Source: Synergistaceae bacterium
Lineage (GTDB): Bacteria; Synergistota; Synergistia; Synergistales; Aminobacteriaceae
Length of the DNA: 64,000 bases
NCBI GenBank assembly: GCA_017439345.1
Contig: JAFSJJ010000035.1
Coordinates: 1-64,000 of the forward strand
Reading direction: 5' to 3'
A program made the translations under genes and the position numbers. Each line of letters begins with the position of its first letter. Positions within the stretch are counted from its first letter, which is position 1. The notes beneath the pieces were generated by a model, which was not told the origin of the DNA, made no database searches, and saw only the letters and a list, made by a program, of their open reading frames with translations. Shown here piece after piece: positions 52,501-60,427 of this stretch.

Positions 52501-53521
52501 GTTCTACACTACATGATGGACATTTCCAGCTCCTTATTGACAAATCTTTGACTTGTGAATTCTTGTAACCGCACACACTGCAAAGCTGGCTTGACGCAAA
52601 CCATTTACTTACTATGATTAGCTTTTTGCCTCGAAAATATAATTTATAGCTCAACATTTCCCGAAATTTCCCGAAGCTGTTATCCGCTACTGACTTGCCA
52701 AATCTCAATTGACGACTCATTGCTCGCATGTTCAAGTCTTCTATGCACACTGCATCATATTTTTCTGATAATTCATATGACTTCTTGTGCAGGTAGTCTA
52801 ATCTCTGATTCGTTATTTTCTCGTATACCAGGCATACTTTATGCCTTAATCGTTCACGATTCTTGCTCCCCTGTTTAGTCTTGGAATGCTTACGGCATAA
52901 TCGCGCTAATTTACGTTCAAGACGGCGTAAGAATCTGGGATAATTTGCCCGTTCGCCTTCGGAAGTTACGTACAAATCGTGCATTGAGAAATCTATTCCA
53001 ATAAATTTTTGTAATTCTACTTCGGTTACTTGGTTTTCGTATTCCACAAGTATGCTTGCATAATATTTATTCGTCGGAGTTTTCTCGATTGTTACACTCT
53101 TGATTTTACCTATTATTGCACGGTGTTGTACTATCTTCACGAAGCCTACTTTAGGCAACTTGATTTTTCCTCTTTCAATTCTTATGCTCCCATTCTGGTT
53201 ATTAGTCGTGTAGCTCATTCGACTTTTTTTCTTGCTTTTGAATTTGGGAAAACATGAATTTCTTCTAAAAAAATTGTTATATGCTGATTGTAAATGTAAC
53301 TGGGCATTCGCTAGAGCAAGGCTATCTACTTCCTTCAACCACTCAAACACAGTTTTATACTGTGCCGGGGTTGTCTGAAGTGTTTTTCCCGTTTCTCTGT
53401 AACATTTTATCTTATCCGCAAGCATTTGGTTATAAATAAATCTTACACAGCCGAATGTTTTTGCGAATAAAACTCTTTGCTCTTTATTGGGATATAACCG
53501 AAATTTATATGCCCTGTTCAT
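52328..53521 (-). CDS. tnpB: TnpB RNA-guided nuclease of IS200/IS605 element
   Basis: Ancestor-type of Cas12. The 397-residue protein has an N-terminal wedge/HTH region (AYKFRLYPNKEQRVLFAKTF) and a RuvC domain with all three acidic residues: Asp in KFIGIDFSMHDLYV, Glu in AVCIEDLNMRAMSR and Asp in VEHDRDINAAINI. The zinc finger is CSVCGYKNSQ...WKCPSC. Nothing is missing, so it is likely active. It overlaps tnpA by 17 bases, and its stop is 5 bases from the element's right end. Confidence 0.93.
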   Translation of the reverse strand: MNRAYKFRLYPNKEQRVLFAKTFGCVRFIYNQMLADKIKCYRETGKTLQTTPAQYKTVFEWLKEVDSLALANAQLHLQSAYNNFFRRNSCFPKFKSKKKSRMSYTTNNQNGSIRIERGKIKLPKVGFVKIVQHRAIIGKIKSVTIEKTPTNKYYASILVEYENQVTEVELQKFIGIDFSMHDLYVTSEGERANYPRFLRRLERKLARLCRKHSKTKQGSKNRERLRHKVCLVYEKITNQRLDYLHKKSYELSEKYDAVCIEDLNMRAMSRQLRFGKSVADNSFGKFREMLSYKLYFRGKKLIIVSKWFASSQLCSVCGYKNSQVKDLSIRSWKCPSCSVEHDRDINAAINICKEGKRITTVGTTGSNAYGEDVRRLQPIRVKRSLDELGSSRFYKRG

Positions 53522-53918
53522 GATTTACACCTTGTTTTTCTATATATTGCCTTACTATCTCTATCGGTGCTCCGCCTGCCGTAAGTAAACAAAAACTTCT
53601 TGACCAGAACATTTCCTTCCATAATTTTTTACGAATAGCAGGATATTTTCTCTTTATAAGTCGTGATGAAGCACTTTTATAAGCATTTATGAATTTGGAC
53701 ATTTCAGTATTAGGGTGAGCACGAAACATAACATGAATATGGTCTTTATCATGATTCCATTGCTCGAGTGTTATGTTATATGTTTTAGATATACGAATAA
53801 AAATATCTTTTGCAAACTCGCTCATATCATCATCAAAAACTTTACGGCGATATTTTACAACAAGAATAAGATGATAATATAATAAGAATACTGAATGATT
53901 ATTATTATCCAAATCCAT
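53505..53918 (-). CDS. tnpA: TnpA Y1 transposase of IS200/IS605 element
   Basis: HUH-superfamily single-strand transposase, 137 residues. The metal-binding HxH is in DKDHIHVMFRAHP and the catalytic tyrosine in APIEIVRQYIEKQ. The enzyme acts as a dimer and recognises the subterminal hairpins at each end. Both sites are intact, so the element may be mobile. An AGGAGG ribosome site lies near 53928. Confidence 0.93.
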   Translation of the reverse strand: MDLDNNNHSVFLLYYHLILVVKYRRKVFDDDMSEFAKDIFIRISKTYNITLEQWNHDKDHIHVMFRAHPNTEMSKFINAYKSASSRLIKRKYPAIRKKLWKEMFWSRSFCLLTAGGAPIEIVRQYIEKQGVNHEQGI

Positions 53919-54065
53919 AATACTAACCTCCTTTCACATTATATGACTGATTATAAAATATAGAATAGAAATAATAATATACAGCGCAATTCATCTCCCA
54001 CTTATGGAAGTAGGAGAATTCTTGCGAGTTTTAGGTTAAAAGTTCATAGAGAGTTTTAGTACACA

Positions 54066-54074
54066 TGATATAAT
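54066..54074 (+). promoter_or_regulatory. Extended -10 promoter of the terD cluster
   Basis: TGATATAAT is a perfect extended -10 (TGnTATAAT), about 40 bases before the terD start. A weak TTCATA lies at 54043-54048. The promoter is just outside or at the edge of the IS left end. Confidence 0.55.
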
Positions 54075-54111
54075 CACAAGAATTTTATTAACTCAGGAGG
54101 CGTTCTTCATA

Positions 54112-54690
54112 ATGGCAATAAGTTTAACTAAGGGTCAGAAAGTAGATCTCACTAAAGGCAACTCGGGACTATCGAAATTATTAATCGGCTTAGGCTGGGA
54201 CGTTAATAGATTCGACTCAGGTTCAGCATTTGACTTGGACGCAGCGGCATTCCTGCTTGACTCTAACGGCAAAGTTACCAGCGACTCAGATTTTGTTTTC
54301 TATAATAACTTGACTCACCCTTCAAGTTCAGTTCAGCACATGGGAGATAATTTAACCGGTGCAGGAGAAGGCGACGACGAAGAGATAAAAGTCGACTTAA
54401 GCAGAGTCCCCGCGAATATAAATCGAATTGCTTTCACAGTTACTATTCACGGGGCAGAGTCAAGAAAACAAAATTTCGGTCAGGTATCGAACGCGTTTAT
54501 CAGGGTCGTTGATGAAGTCAAGAATCAGGAATTAATACGCTATGACTTGGGCGAAGATTTCTCGATTGAGACTGCTGTTGTCGTAGGCGAATTATACAGA
54601 CAGGGCAATGAATGGAAGTTCAACGCTATAGGTTCAGGCTTCAAAGGAGGCTTGAGGGCACTGGGCATTAATTTCGGTGTCAGCGTGTAA
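54112..54690 (+). CDS. TerD-family protein (first copy)
   Basis: Calcium-binding stress protein of the tellurite-resistance/TerD family, 192 residues. The typical pattern is complete: [69 protein letters not shown] and the acidic Ca-binding loops. Ter proteins are linked to tellurite, phage and membrane stress. It begins a three-gene cluster with an AIM24-like gene and a second TerD. The ribosome site is AGGAGG, 10 bases upstream. Confidence 0.93.
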   Translation: MAISLTKGQKVDLTKGNSGLSKLLIGLGWDVNRFDSGSAFDLDAAAFLLDSNGKVTSDSDFVFYNNLTHPSSSVQHMGDNLTGAGEGDDEEIKVDLSRVPANINRIAFTVTIHGAESRKQNFGQVSNAFIRVVDEVKNQELIRYDLGEDFSIETAVVVGELYRQGNEWKFNAIGSGFKGGLRALGINFGVSV

Positions 54691-54696
54691 ATTATC

Positions 54697-55386
54697 ATGA
54701 ACTACGAAATTTTACATCAGGACGCTTTCCCGGTCGTAAAATGCGATTTAAGGCAGGGCGAGTCCATTCAGGCAGAGTCCGACGCAATGGTAGCAATGTC
54801 AGCAAATCTTGATGTAACAGGCTCAATGGGAGGCAAAAGCATTCTGGGAGGCTTGGCACGAAAATTTTTAGCGGGTGAAAGTTTCTTTTTCCAGAGAATC
54901 ACAGCTTCAAGAGGTCCCGGAAGCGTATTATTAGGACATCCTGCACCAGGCGGAATAATTGACGTTGAACTTGACGGCACTTACGGACTCAGAGTCCAGA
55001 AAGACGGCTGGCTTGCTTCTGAAGAAGGCGTTGAAGTAGATACCAAGATGCAGAGTCTTGCAAAGGGCTTATTCTCGCGTGAAGGCTTCTTTATCTTGAA
55101 CGTCAGAGGCAAAGGCAAAGTGTTCTTGAGCAGCTTCGGGGCAATTCATGCGATAAATCTTGCTGACGGTGAAGAAGTTATAATCGATAACGGGCACTTA
55201 GTCGCTTGGCCTGATTACATGAATTATACGATCGAGAAGGCTTCTAACGGGTGGTTCTCGAGTCTCACAAGCGGTGAATGTCTCGTTTGCAGGTTCAGAG
55301 GTCCCGGCACTGTGTTAATTCAGACAAGAAATCCTGACGCTTTCACAAACTGGCTTAAGTCTTTAGGCATAGGCTCAGGCTCGTAA
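54697..55386 (+). CDS. AIM24/TIGR00266-family protein
   Basis: A 229-residue protein of the AIM24 (DUF124) beta-roll family. Pattern: YEILHQDAFPVVKCDLRQGE, then MVAMSANLDVTGSMGGKSIL, FFFQRITASRGPGSVLLGHP and the GGEWFSS-like end RFRGPGTVLIQTRNPDAFTN. Members commonly sit beside TerD genes; one is needed for mitochondrial architecture in yeast, but the bacterial role is unclear. It starts 6 bases after the first terD. Confidence 0.88.
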   Translation: MNYEILHQDAFPVVKCDLRQGESIQAESDAMVAMSANLDVTGSMGGKSILGGLARKFLAGESFFFQRITASRGPGSVLLGHPAPGGIIDVELDGTYGLRVQKDGWLASEEGVEVDTKMQSLAKGLFSREGFFILNVRGKGKVFLSSFGAIHAINLADGEEVIIDNGHLVAWPDYMNYTIEKASNGWFSSLTSGECLVCRFRGPGTVLIQTRNPDAFTNWLKSLGIGSGS

Positions 55387-55418
55387 TAATAATATATAGC
55401 AAAAGGAGTGTTATTATC

Positions 55419-56027
55419 ATGGCAGTGAATTTACAGAAAGGTCAACGCGTAGACCTTCGCAAACATGACGGCAGCTCGTTAAAGAAAGTAATGATAGGAC
55501 TCGGCTGGGACGCGGCTAAACGGGAATCAGGAGGCTTATTGGGCTTGTTCGGCAGCAAACAAGTTCAGTCCATAGACTGCGATGCAAGCGTGTTCTTGTG
55601 TTCAAACGGAAAAGTTACAGACAATAACGATATTATTTACTTCGGCAATCTCAAGCACCCTTCAGGAGCAGTTACTCACATGGGCGATAATCTCACAGGG
55701 GACGGCGAAGGCGATGATGAGGAAATCTTCATTGATTTGACAAAGCTGCCTGCTAATTATGACAAATTAATATTCGTTGTGAATATTTACGAAGCTAACA
55801 AACGCAATCAGAATTTCGGAATGATTCATAACGCCTTTATCAGAATTTGCGACTGCGAGAATAATAATCAGGAACTATGCAGGTATAATCTCTCAGAAAA
55901 TTATGACGGCATGACAGCAATGATCTTCGGTGAAATGTATTTGCATAACGGAAACTGGAAATTTAACGCAATCGGACAGGCAACGCACGATAACTCAATC
56001 AGTGAACTTGTGAGAAGATTTATATAA
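55419..56027 (+). CDS. TerD-family protein (second copy)
   Basis: A 202-residue paralogue of the 54112 gene: NLQKGQRVDLRKHDGSSLKK, GLGWDAAKR, DCDASVFLCSNGKVTDNND and [21 protein letters not shown] short insertion (GGLLGLFGSKQVQS) distinguishes it. It ends NSISELVRRFI. The pair with an AIM24-like gene between them resembles small Ter stress clusters. Confidence 0.92.
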   Translation: MAVNLQKGQRVDLRKHDGSSLKKVMIGLGWDAAKRESGGLLGLFGSKQVQSIDCDASVFLCSNGKVTDNNDIIYFGNLKHPSGAVTHMGDNLTGDGEGDDEEIFIDLTKLPANYDKLIFVVNIYEANKRNQNFGMIHNAFIRICDCENNNQELCRYNLSENYDGMTAMIFGEMYLHNGNWKFNAIGQATHDNSISELVRRFI

Positions 56028-56032
56028 ACATC

Positions 56033-56140
56033 ATGAATTACTGGAATGACCCATCAAAGCAGTTAATGTTCTGGAGAATTGTCGCAGCCATAGTTACCGG
56101 TGTAATTTACGCAGCAGCTATATTTATATTCAGCAAATAA
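56033..56140 (+). CDS. 35-residue single-pass membrane peptide
   Basis: ATG 56033 opens a 35-residue frame (MNYWNDPSKQLMFWRIVAAI to IFIFSK) with one hydrophobic span (about 14-33) and aromatic/charged N-terminus. It lies 5 bases after the second terD stop and 21 before the next gene, in the same direction, so it is probably translated by coupling. No family recognised. Confidence 0.5.
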   Translation: MNYWNDPSKQLMFWRIVAAIVTGVIYAAAIFIFSK

Positions 56141-56161
56141 TAATCAGGAGGCAGTATTAAT

Positions 56162-56407
56162 ATGAAATTCTATGATCTTGAATGGCTCGCAGAACAGTGC
56201 GGGACCGATAATAAATACGAGATAACGGCTAAAGTAGCGGCAGAAGCAAGACGTGAGAGCGAAGAGTACCAGATCGATAAAAGTATTCCGGCTAACGAAA
56301 GATTTATTTCTAATGTCCTGCAGGAGATCGAAGAAGGCGAGAGTCCTCTTAACGTGAAGAAGCATAAATCATCATCATCAAAGACAGCTAAAGCAGTAAA
56401 TGAATAA
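56162..56407 (+). CDS. rpoZ: Probable RNA polymerase omega subunit, divergent
   Basis: An 81-residue protein. NKYEITAKVAAEARRESEEY and ANERFISNVLQEIEEGE follow the spacing of omega (N-R/K-Y-E-L-x3-A-A-x2-A-R ... A-L-x-E-I-x-E-G). The C-terminus is Lys/Ser-rich. Sequence likeness is weak, but the position directly before coaBC and priA is the standard gmk-rpoZ-coaBC-priA context. gmk is not here; the TerD cluster lies upstream instead. An AGGAGG ribosome site precedes ATG 56162. Confidence 0.6.
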   Translation: MKFYDLEWLAEQCGTDNKYEITAKVAAEARRESEEYQIDKSIPANERFISNVLQEIEEGESPLNVKKHKSSSSKTAKAVNE

Positions 56408-57604
56408 ATGAATAACTGGCAGACTGGACGAAGAATTTTACTCGGCATAACAGGAGGCATTGCAGCTTACAAGATTCCTGCTCTGGTGAGATTAATCAAG
56501 AAGGCTGATTGTGAAGTCGAGATTATATTGACTCAGAACGCAGAAAATTTCGTTACTCACATGACTCTTGCGACTCTTGCTGGTCATAAAGTCTGGCGTG
56601 AAAGTGATTTTATTGACTCCGGTTATGAAATCCCTCATATCAAGTTAGCCGGGTGGGCAGATGTTATTGCTGTTGCTCCGTGCAGTGCTAATACTCTTGC
56701 GAAAATTGCTCATGGAATTTGCGGCAACCTGCTAACGTCAACGATAACTGCTAGTTCACGCGAATTAATTATATTTCCTGCCATGAATGAGAACATGTTT
56801 AATAATAAAGCGACTCAGGAGAACATAAAAATTTTGCAGGAACGGGGAGTCAGAGTCATTAACCCTTCTGAAGGCGATTTGGCCTGCGGAGTCTCCGGTA
56901 AAGGACGAATGCCCGAACCTGACGAGATATTATTAGAAATTATGCGTGCCTTGTGTCCTGTTCATGATATGTCAGGCAAAAGAGTCTTAATCACTGCCGG
57001 GCCGACCCATGAGTATTTAGATCCTGTGAGATTTATCTCTAATCCAAGTACTGGCAAGATGGGTGCTGCGATGGCTCGTGCTGCGTGGCTCAGAGGTGCT
57101 GACGTTAAAATTATTGCAGGTCCTGTGAATATTGACTCATACGGCTTTGAAGTAATTCATGTTGTCTCAGCTCTTGATATGTTACGCGAAGTGAAAGCAA
57201 ATCTTGAATGGGCTGATTATGTAATCAAAGCTGCCGCAGTAGGAGATTACAGGCCTAAAGAATATAACGCAAATAAAATAAAGCGTGAAGGCAGGGACTC
57301 TCTTACTCTTGAATTAATCCAGAACCCTGACATTGCAGCCGAAGCAGGAAAGTTAAAGCATGAAGGCCAAGTCTTAATCGGTTTCGCAGCTGAGTCCGAA
57401 CACGTTACAGAATACGCTCGAGAGAAATTATCACGCAAGAGGCTTGATTATATCATCGCTAATGACATTACAGGCAGTGACTCAGGTTTCGCCCATGACA
57501 CTAATAGAGTAACTCTAATATCTGCTGACGTTAATGAACCCGAAAGAACTTTTTCAGGCTTGAAGCAGGACATAGCTTTTGACATATGGGACGCGTTGAT
57601 GTAA
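56408..57604 (+). CDS. coaBC: Bifunctional phosphopantothenoylcysteine decarboxylase/synthase
   Basis: Two steps of coenzyme A synthesis: CTP-dependent joining of cysteine to 4'-phosphopantothenate (CoaB), then FMN-dependent decarboxylation (CoaC). The N-terminal CoaC half has [16 protein letters not shown], the catalytic His in [18 protein letters not shown] and the Cys in [14 protein letters not shown]. The C-terminal CoaB half has [30 protein letters not shown] and IGFAAESE. Its ATG directly follows the rpoZ stop, and its end overlaps priA by 19 bases. Confidence 0.95.
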   Translation: MNNWQTGRRILLGITGGIAAYKIPALVRLIKKADCEVEIILTQNAENFVTHMTLATLAGHKVWRESDFIDSGYEIPHIKLAGWADVIAVAPCSANTLAKIAHGICGNLLTSTITASSRELIIFPAMNENMFNNKATQENIKILQERGVRVINPSEGDLACGVSGKGRMPEPDEILLEIMRALCPVHDMSGKRVLITAGPTHEYLDPVRFISNPSTGKMGAAMARAAWLRGADVKIIAGPVNIDSYGFEVIHVVSALDMLREVKANLEWADYVIKAAAVGDYRPKEYNANKIKREGRDSLTLELIQNPDIAAEAGKLKHEGQVLIGFAAESEHVTEYAREKLSRKRLDYIIANDITGSDSGFAHDTNRVTLISADVNEPERTFSGLKQDIAFDIWDALM

Positions 57605-59373
57605 TCCTCACTTGGCCTTTGTGGGAGGCTTTATGCTATGAGTGTGAAGTTATTCCCCCTGAAGGCTCAAGAGTCAGAGTCCCTGTAGGAAAGTCTTATA
57701 GAGTAGGCTTTGTTCTCGGCGAGTCTCATAAAGAACTAGCAGCTAATATCGAGATTAAGCAGGTTCAGGAAATAATAGACACTCAAAGAGTCATTGATCT
57801 TGATATATGGCGAATGGCTCTATGGGCAGGACGTGTATGCATGTGCGGTGCTGGTGAAGTCTTGAAGCTGATTTTGCCAAAGAAATTTTTATCAGGCGAA
57901 AGACTCGAAGCTCCTCCGAATTCGGCATTAAAGAAAATTTTCAAAGAATCACATTGCTTTAACCCGTTTGACTCCGAGCGGGTTAATTTTTATCTTGATG
58001 CATTAACACGACCAGGACGAGTCTTAATGATGCTGCCGACTCATGAACGTGCAAAAAGTTTTTTCGCGAATCTTCCCAAGTGTCTCAAGTCTGACGCTAT
58101 ATTATGGCCGTCTTCTGTTAATAATAACGGAGTCAAGCTCTGGGAAGCATGGAAGCTGGCACTCTCTAAGCAGGTGAGAATAATAATTGCTGCTCCTAAT
58201 GGAGTCTTCGCGCCGTTGAGTCCTGATAGATTCATAGTCGAAGATGAAGCTAATCCGTCGTACGTAATTCCGTATATGCTTAATATCTCAGCAAGGAGTC
58301 TCGCAGGTTACAGGGCAAAATTTCTAGGCTCTGAATTTATCACAGGAGGAAGTATGCCTTCACTCAAGACTTTTGCAAGATTGAAACTTTCAGGGCAAGT
58401 TAATAAACCTGACAGGAAAAATATAATCATTGCTGACATGAATATTTCTCACAAAGAAGAGTCACGGGGCATTAAAGGCGTTATAAATCTTACTCGTTCA
58501 CTCATAAAGCGCACTTATAAGAGTCTAGCTGATAATAAAAATGTCATCTGGATTCTAAACAGGCTCGGCGATGCTTCAGAAGTATTTTGCGGGAACTGCG
58601 GAGAGTCTATCAGGTGTCCCAAGTGCAATAATTTAATGCGGAGTGAATCAGAAGGCAGAATCCTCAAGTGCAGGGTCTGCGGCTGTGTTATGAACATGCC
58701 CGATAAATGTCATCATTGCGGCTTTGATTTGTTATCAGGCAGGAGACCGGGACTCGAGGCGTTATTTGAAATTGCGAAGAAATATTATGACGATGTTCAT
58801 ATTTATGACTCTAAGAGCAGCATTCACGACATGCACGGATTGATATTAAGCACTGAAAGGGGACTCGAACTTTGCAGAAAAATTAACCCGGAATTAATTG
58901 CATGGCTCGATCTTGATACAGAATTAAGCCGGCCGGACTATAACACGCGCTTTAAAGTCTTTGCGAACTTATGGGACTCTTACTGGGACGGCAGAGACTC
59001 AGACTCAGAGTCAGACTCAAATTCAGAAAGAAAGATTTTGATTCAGACCAGGAAGTCGGGGCGTATCTTTGCGGGTTCTCTTCATGAGGGCTGGGAGAAA
59101 TTTTTTATTGACGAGCTTAGAATCCGTGAAGAGTATATGCTGCCTCCATTTGGATTTATGATTGAGATTTCATGCACAGATAAAAATTTGCGCGAACATG
59201 TGATAAATATTTTAGATTCAGAAGGCTTATTCGTGATGGATCCGGGCGGTGAGTCAAAGAAGTTTTACGTTAATACGAAATCGCTTGATTTAATTCACAG
59301 AGTCTTAGAACCTTTTTACTCGCTCAGGACTCTGACTAAAAACAGACCTGATATATTAATAAGGAGTGAATAA
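57586..59373 (+). CDS. priA: PriA-like primosomal protein lacking helicase motifs
   Basis: PriA restarts collapsed replication forks. The 595-residue protein keeps the N-terminal 3'-end-binding domain (about 1-105), the two-zinc region (CGNCG, CPKC, CRVCG, CHHCG near 325-375) and the C-terminal fold. The Walker A loop that should lie near residue 150 is absent: the sequence runs LDALTRPGRVLMMLPTHERA. The DEEH box appears as VEDEANPSYV and the SAT-like motif III as TGGSMPSLK. It looks structurally conserved but unable to hydrolyse ATP. An Asp/Ser/Glu-repeat insertion lies near residue 465. The coaBC-priA context supports identity. Confidence 0.85.
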   Translation: MGRVDVILTWPLWEALCYECEVIPPEGSRVRVPVGKSYRVGFVLGESHKELAANIEIKQVQEIIDTQRVIDLDIWRMALWAGRVCMCGAGEVLKLILPKKFLSGERLEAPPNSALKKIFKESHCFNPFDSERVNFYLDALTRPGRVLMMLPTHERAKSFFANLPKCLKSDAILWPSSVNNNGVKLWEAWKLALSKQVRIIIAAPNGVFAPLSPDRFIVEDEANPSYVIPYMLNISARSLAGYRAKFLGSEFITGGSMPSLKTFARLKLSGQVNKPDRKNIIIADMNISHKEESRGIKGVINLTRSLIKRTYKSLADNKNVIWILNRLGDASEVFCGNCGESIRCPKCNNLMRSESEGRILKCRVCGCVMNMPDKCHHCGFDLLSGRRPGLEALFEIAKKYYDDVHIYDSKSSIHDMHGLILSTERGLELCRKINPELIAWLDLDTELSRPDYNTRFKVFANLWDSYWDGRDSDSESDSNSERKILIQTRKSGRIFAGSLHEGWEKFFIDELRIREEYMLPPFGFMIEISCTDKNLREHVINILDSEGLFVMDPGGESKKFYVNTKSLDLIHRVLEPFYSLRTLTKNRPDILIRSE

Positions 59374-59376
59374 AGC

Positions 59377-59850
59377 ATTAACACTAACATTAAGAAACTT
59401 GCAAGAGGTGCGTTAATAGCCGCTTTGTATGCTGCTTTGACTATAATACTTGCGCCTATATCGTACGGTCCTGTTCAGTGCAGAATTTCAGAAGCGTTGA
59501 CTCTTTTGCCGTTTTATATGCCTGAAGCTGTACCGGGATTATTCATAGGGTGCATATTCGCGAATTTCATCGGAGGCTACGGACTCGCTGATATAGTATT
59601 TGGTTCATTGGCAACGTTGATAGCTGCGTTATTGACTCTCAAATCACGTAATATATTTATTGCTGCGTTGTGGCCTGTGCTGTCTAATATGATCATAATA
59701 GGTGCTATGCTGCATTATTTACTCGATGTGCCGTTAGTCATGACGTGTATTTACGTTGCGTTAGGCGAGGCAGTCTCATGTTATATAATAGGCGTTCCCT
59801 TGATGAAAGTTTTAGAGCGCAAGAATATATTTGCTAAGTTTAATGAGTAA
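59377..59850 (+). CDS. queT: QueT-family transporter, probable ECF S component
   Basis: Membrane substrate-binding component for a queuosine precursor, working with an ECF module. A stop-free frame directly follows the priA stop in the same frame: ATT at 59377, then NTNIKKLARGALIAALYAAL, ISYGPVQCRISEALTLLPFY and about five hydrophobic segments. The basic ARGALIAALY start is conserved in QueT, so the N-terminus must be here, but no ATG, GTG or TTG exists before 59425. AAGGAG (59361-59366) is 10 bases from the ATT. TTG 59425 would remove part of the first helix. Confidence 0.8.
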   Translation: MNTNIKKLARGALIAALYAALTIILAPISYGPVQCRISEALTLLPFYMPEAVPGLFIGCIFANFIGGYGLADIVFGSLATLIAALLTLKSRNIFIAALWPVLSNMIIIGAMLHYLLDVPLVMTCIYVALGEAVSCYIIGVPLMKVLERKNIFAKFNE

Positions 59851-59860
59851 TCCTTACGTT

Positions 59861-59888
59861 TTGATAGTTAGTAAATAAATGCTAGAAT
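59861..59888 (+). promoter_or_regulatory. Promoter of the ompH-like operon
   Basis: TTGATA (59861-59866), 16 bases, TAGAAT (59883-59888) with a TGC extended -10 in front. Each hexamer matches consensus at five of six positions. Confidence 0.65.
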
Positions 59889-59933
59889 TCAAGGCAAATT
59901 TTTTAGTTAATCTTTAGGAGGAATATTTTTATA

Positions 59934-60416
59934 ATGTCAGTTTCAACAAAGAAATTAATCTTACTTGTAGTTACAGTATCTCTTCTCGTAATGAGTTTTT
60001 CGTTCACAGCAGATGCAGCAGCAAGAAGGTCATCATCATCGTCATCACCAGCTCCCGCAGCCAGTGCATCAAGTGTCGGTGTTGTAGATAGAGGGGAGAT
60101 ACTGAACAATCACCCGAAATTAGAGCAGGTTCGCAAACAGTTAGCTACAATTGCCCGTCAGAAAGAGAACGAGGCTAAGGCAGCAGCAGATAAAGAGACA
60201 GATACAGCAAAGAAGGCTCAGGCAGTCCAGCAGAAAAGAATGGAACTCGCTCAGGAAGAGCAAAAGTTAATGGCTCCGATCTATCAGGATTGCGAACAGG
60301 CAGTTCGTGAAGTGGCAGTAAGGCGCAAACTTGGTCTTGTACTTGATAAATTCGTTGTCTTAATCGGCGGCGAAGATATAACTCAAGACGTAATTCAGCA
60401 GTTAAAGAAGAAATAA
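59934..60416 (+). CDS. OmpH/Skp-like periplasmic chaperone
   Basis: A 160-residue protein with a signal peptide (about 1-28, TADA), a Ser/Pro/Ala-rich spacer and an OmpH-type domain. VGVVDRGEILNNHPKLEQVR begins the domain, a long charged coiled coil follows (about 70-125), and LVLDKFVVLIGGEDITQDVI closes it. Skp-like proteins carry outer-membrane proteins across the periplasm. It has its own promoter and an AGGAGG ribosome site, and precedes a periplasmic-binding-like gene. Confidence 0.85.
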   Translation: MSVSTKKLILLVVTVSLLVMSFSFTADAAARRSSSSSSPAPAASASSVGVVDRGEILNNHPKLEQVRKQLATIARQKENEAKAAADKETDTAKKAQAVQQKRMELAQEEQKLMAPIYQDCEQAVREVAVRRKLGLVLDKFVVLIGGEDITQDVIQQLKKK

Positions 60417-60427
60417 TAAATTGCACT

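Larger units (their letters stand above)
52323..54045 (-). mobile_element. IS200/IS605-family element (tnpA + tnpB)
   Basis: A single-strand transposing element on the minus strand with both genes. The right end holds the hairpin CTCCCGCTTCTATAAGCGGG followed by GGTAGTTCAC, which marks the boundary at 52323. The left end holds a matching hairpin CTCCTACTTCCATAAGTGGG at about 53995-54016, preceded by CTCGCAAGAATT. There are no inverted terminal repeats or target duplication, as expected for the family. The exact left boundary (about 54020-54050) is uncertain. Confidence 0.85.

Noticed and set aside
52361-54111. A missing C-terminal half of yczE on the far side of the IS element
   Set aside because: Reading 54020-54111 in all forward frames gives no YczE-like membrane sequence; it is promoter and terD leader.
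58991-59030. Tandem GACTCA-type repeat in priA as a regulatory array
   Set aside because: It encodes an Asp/Ser/Glu run in frame; coding explanation suffices.
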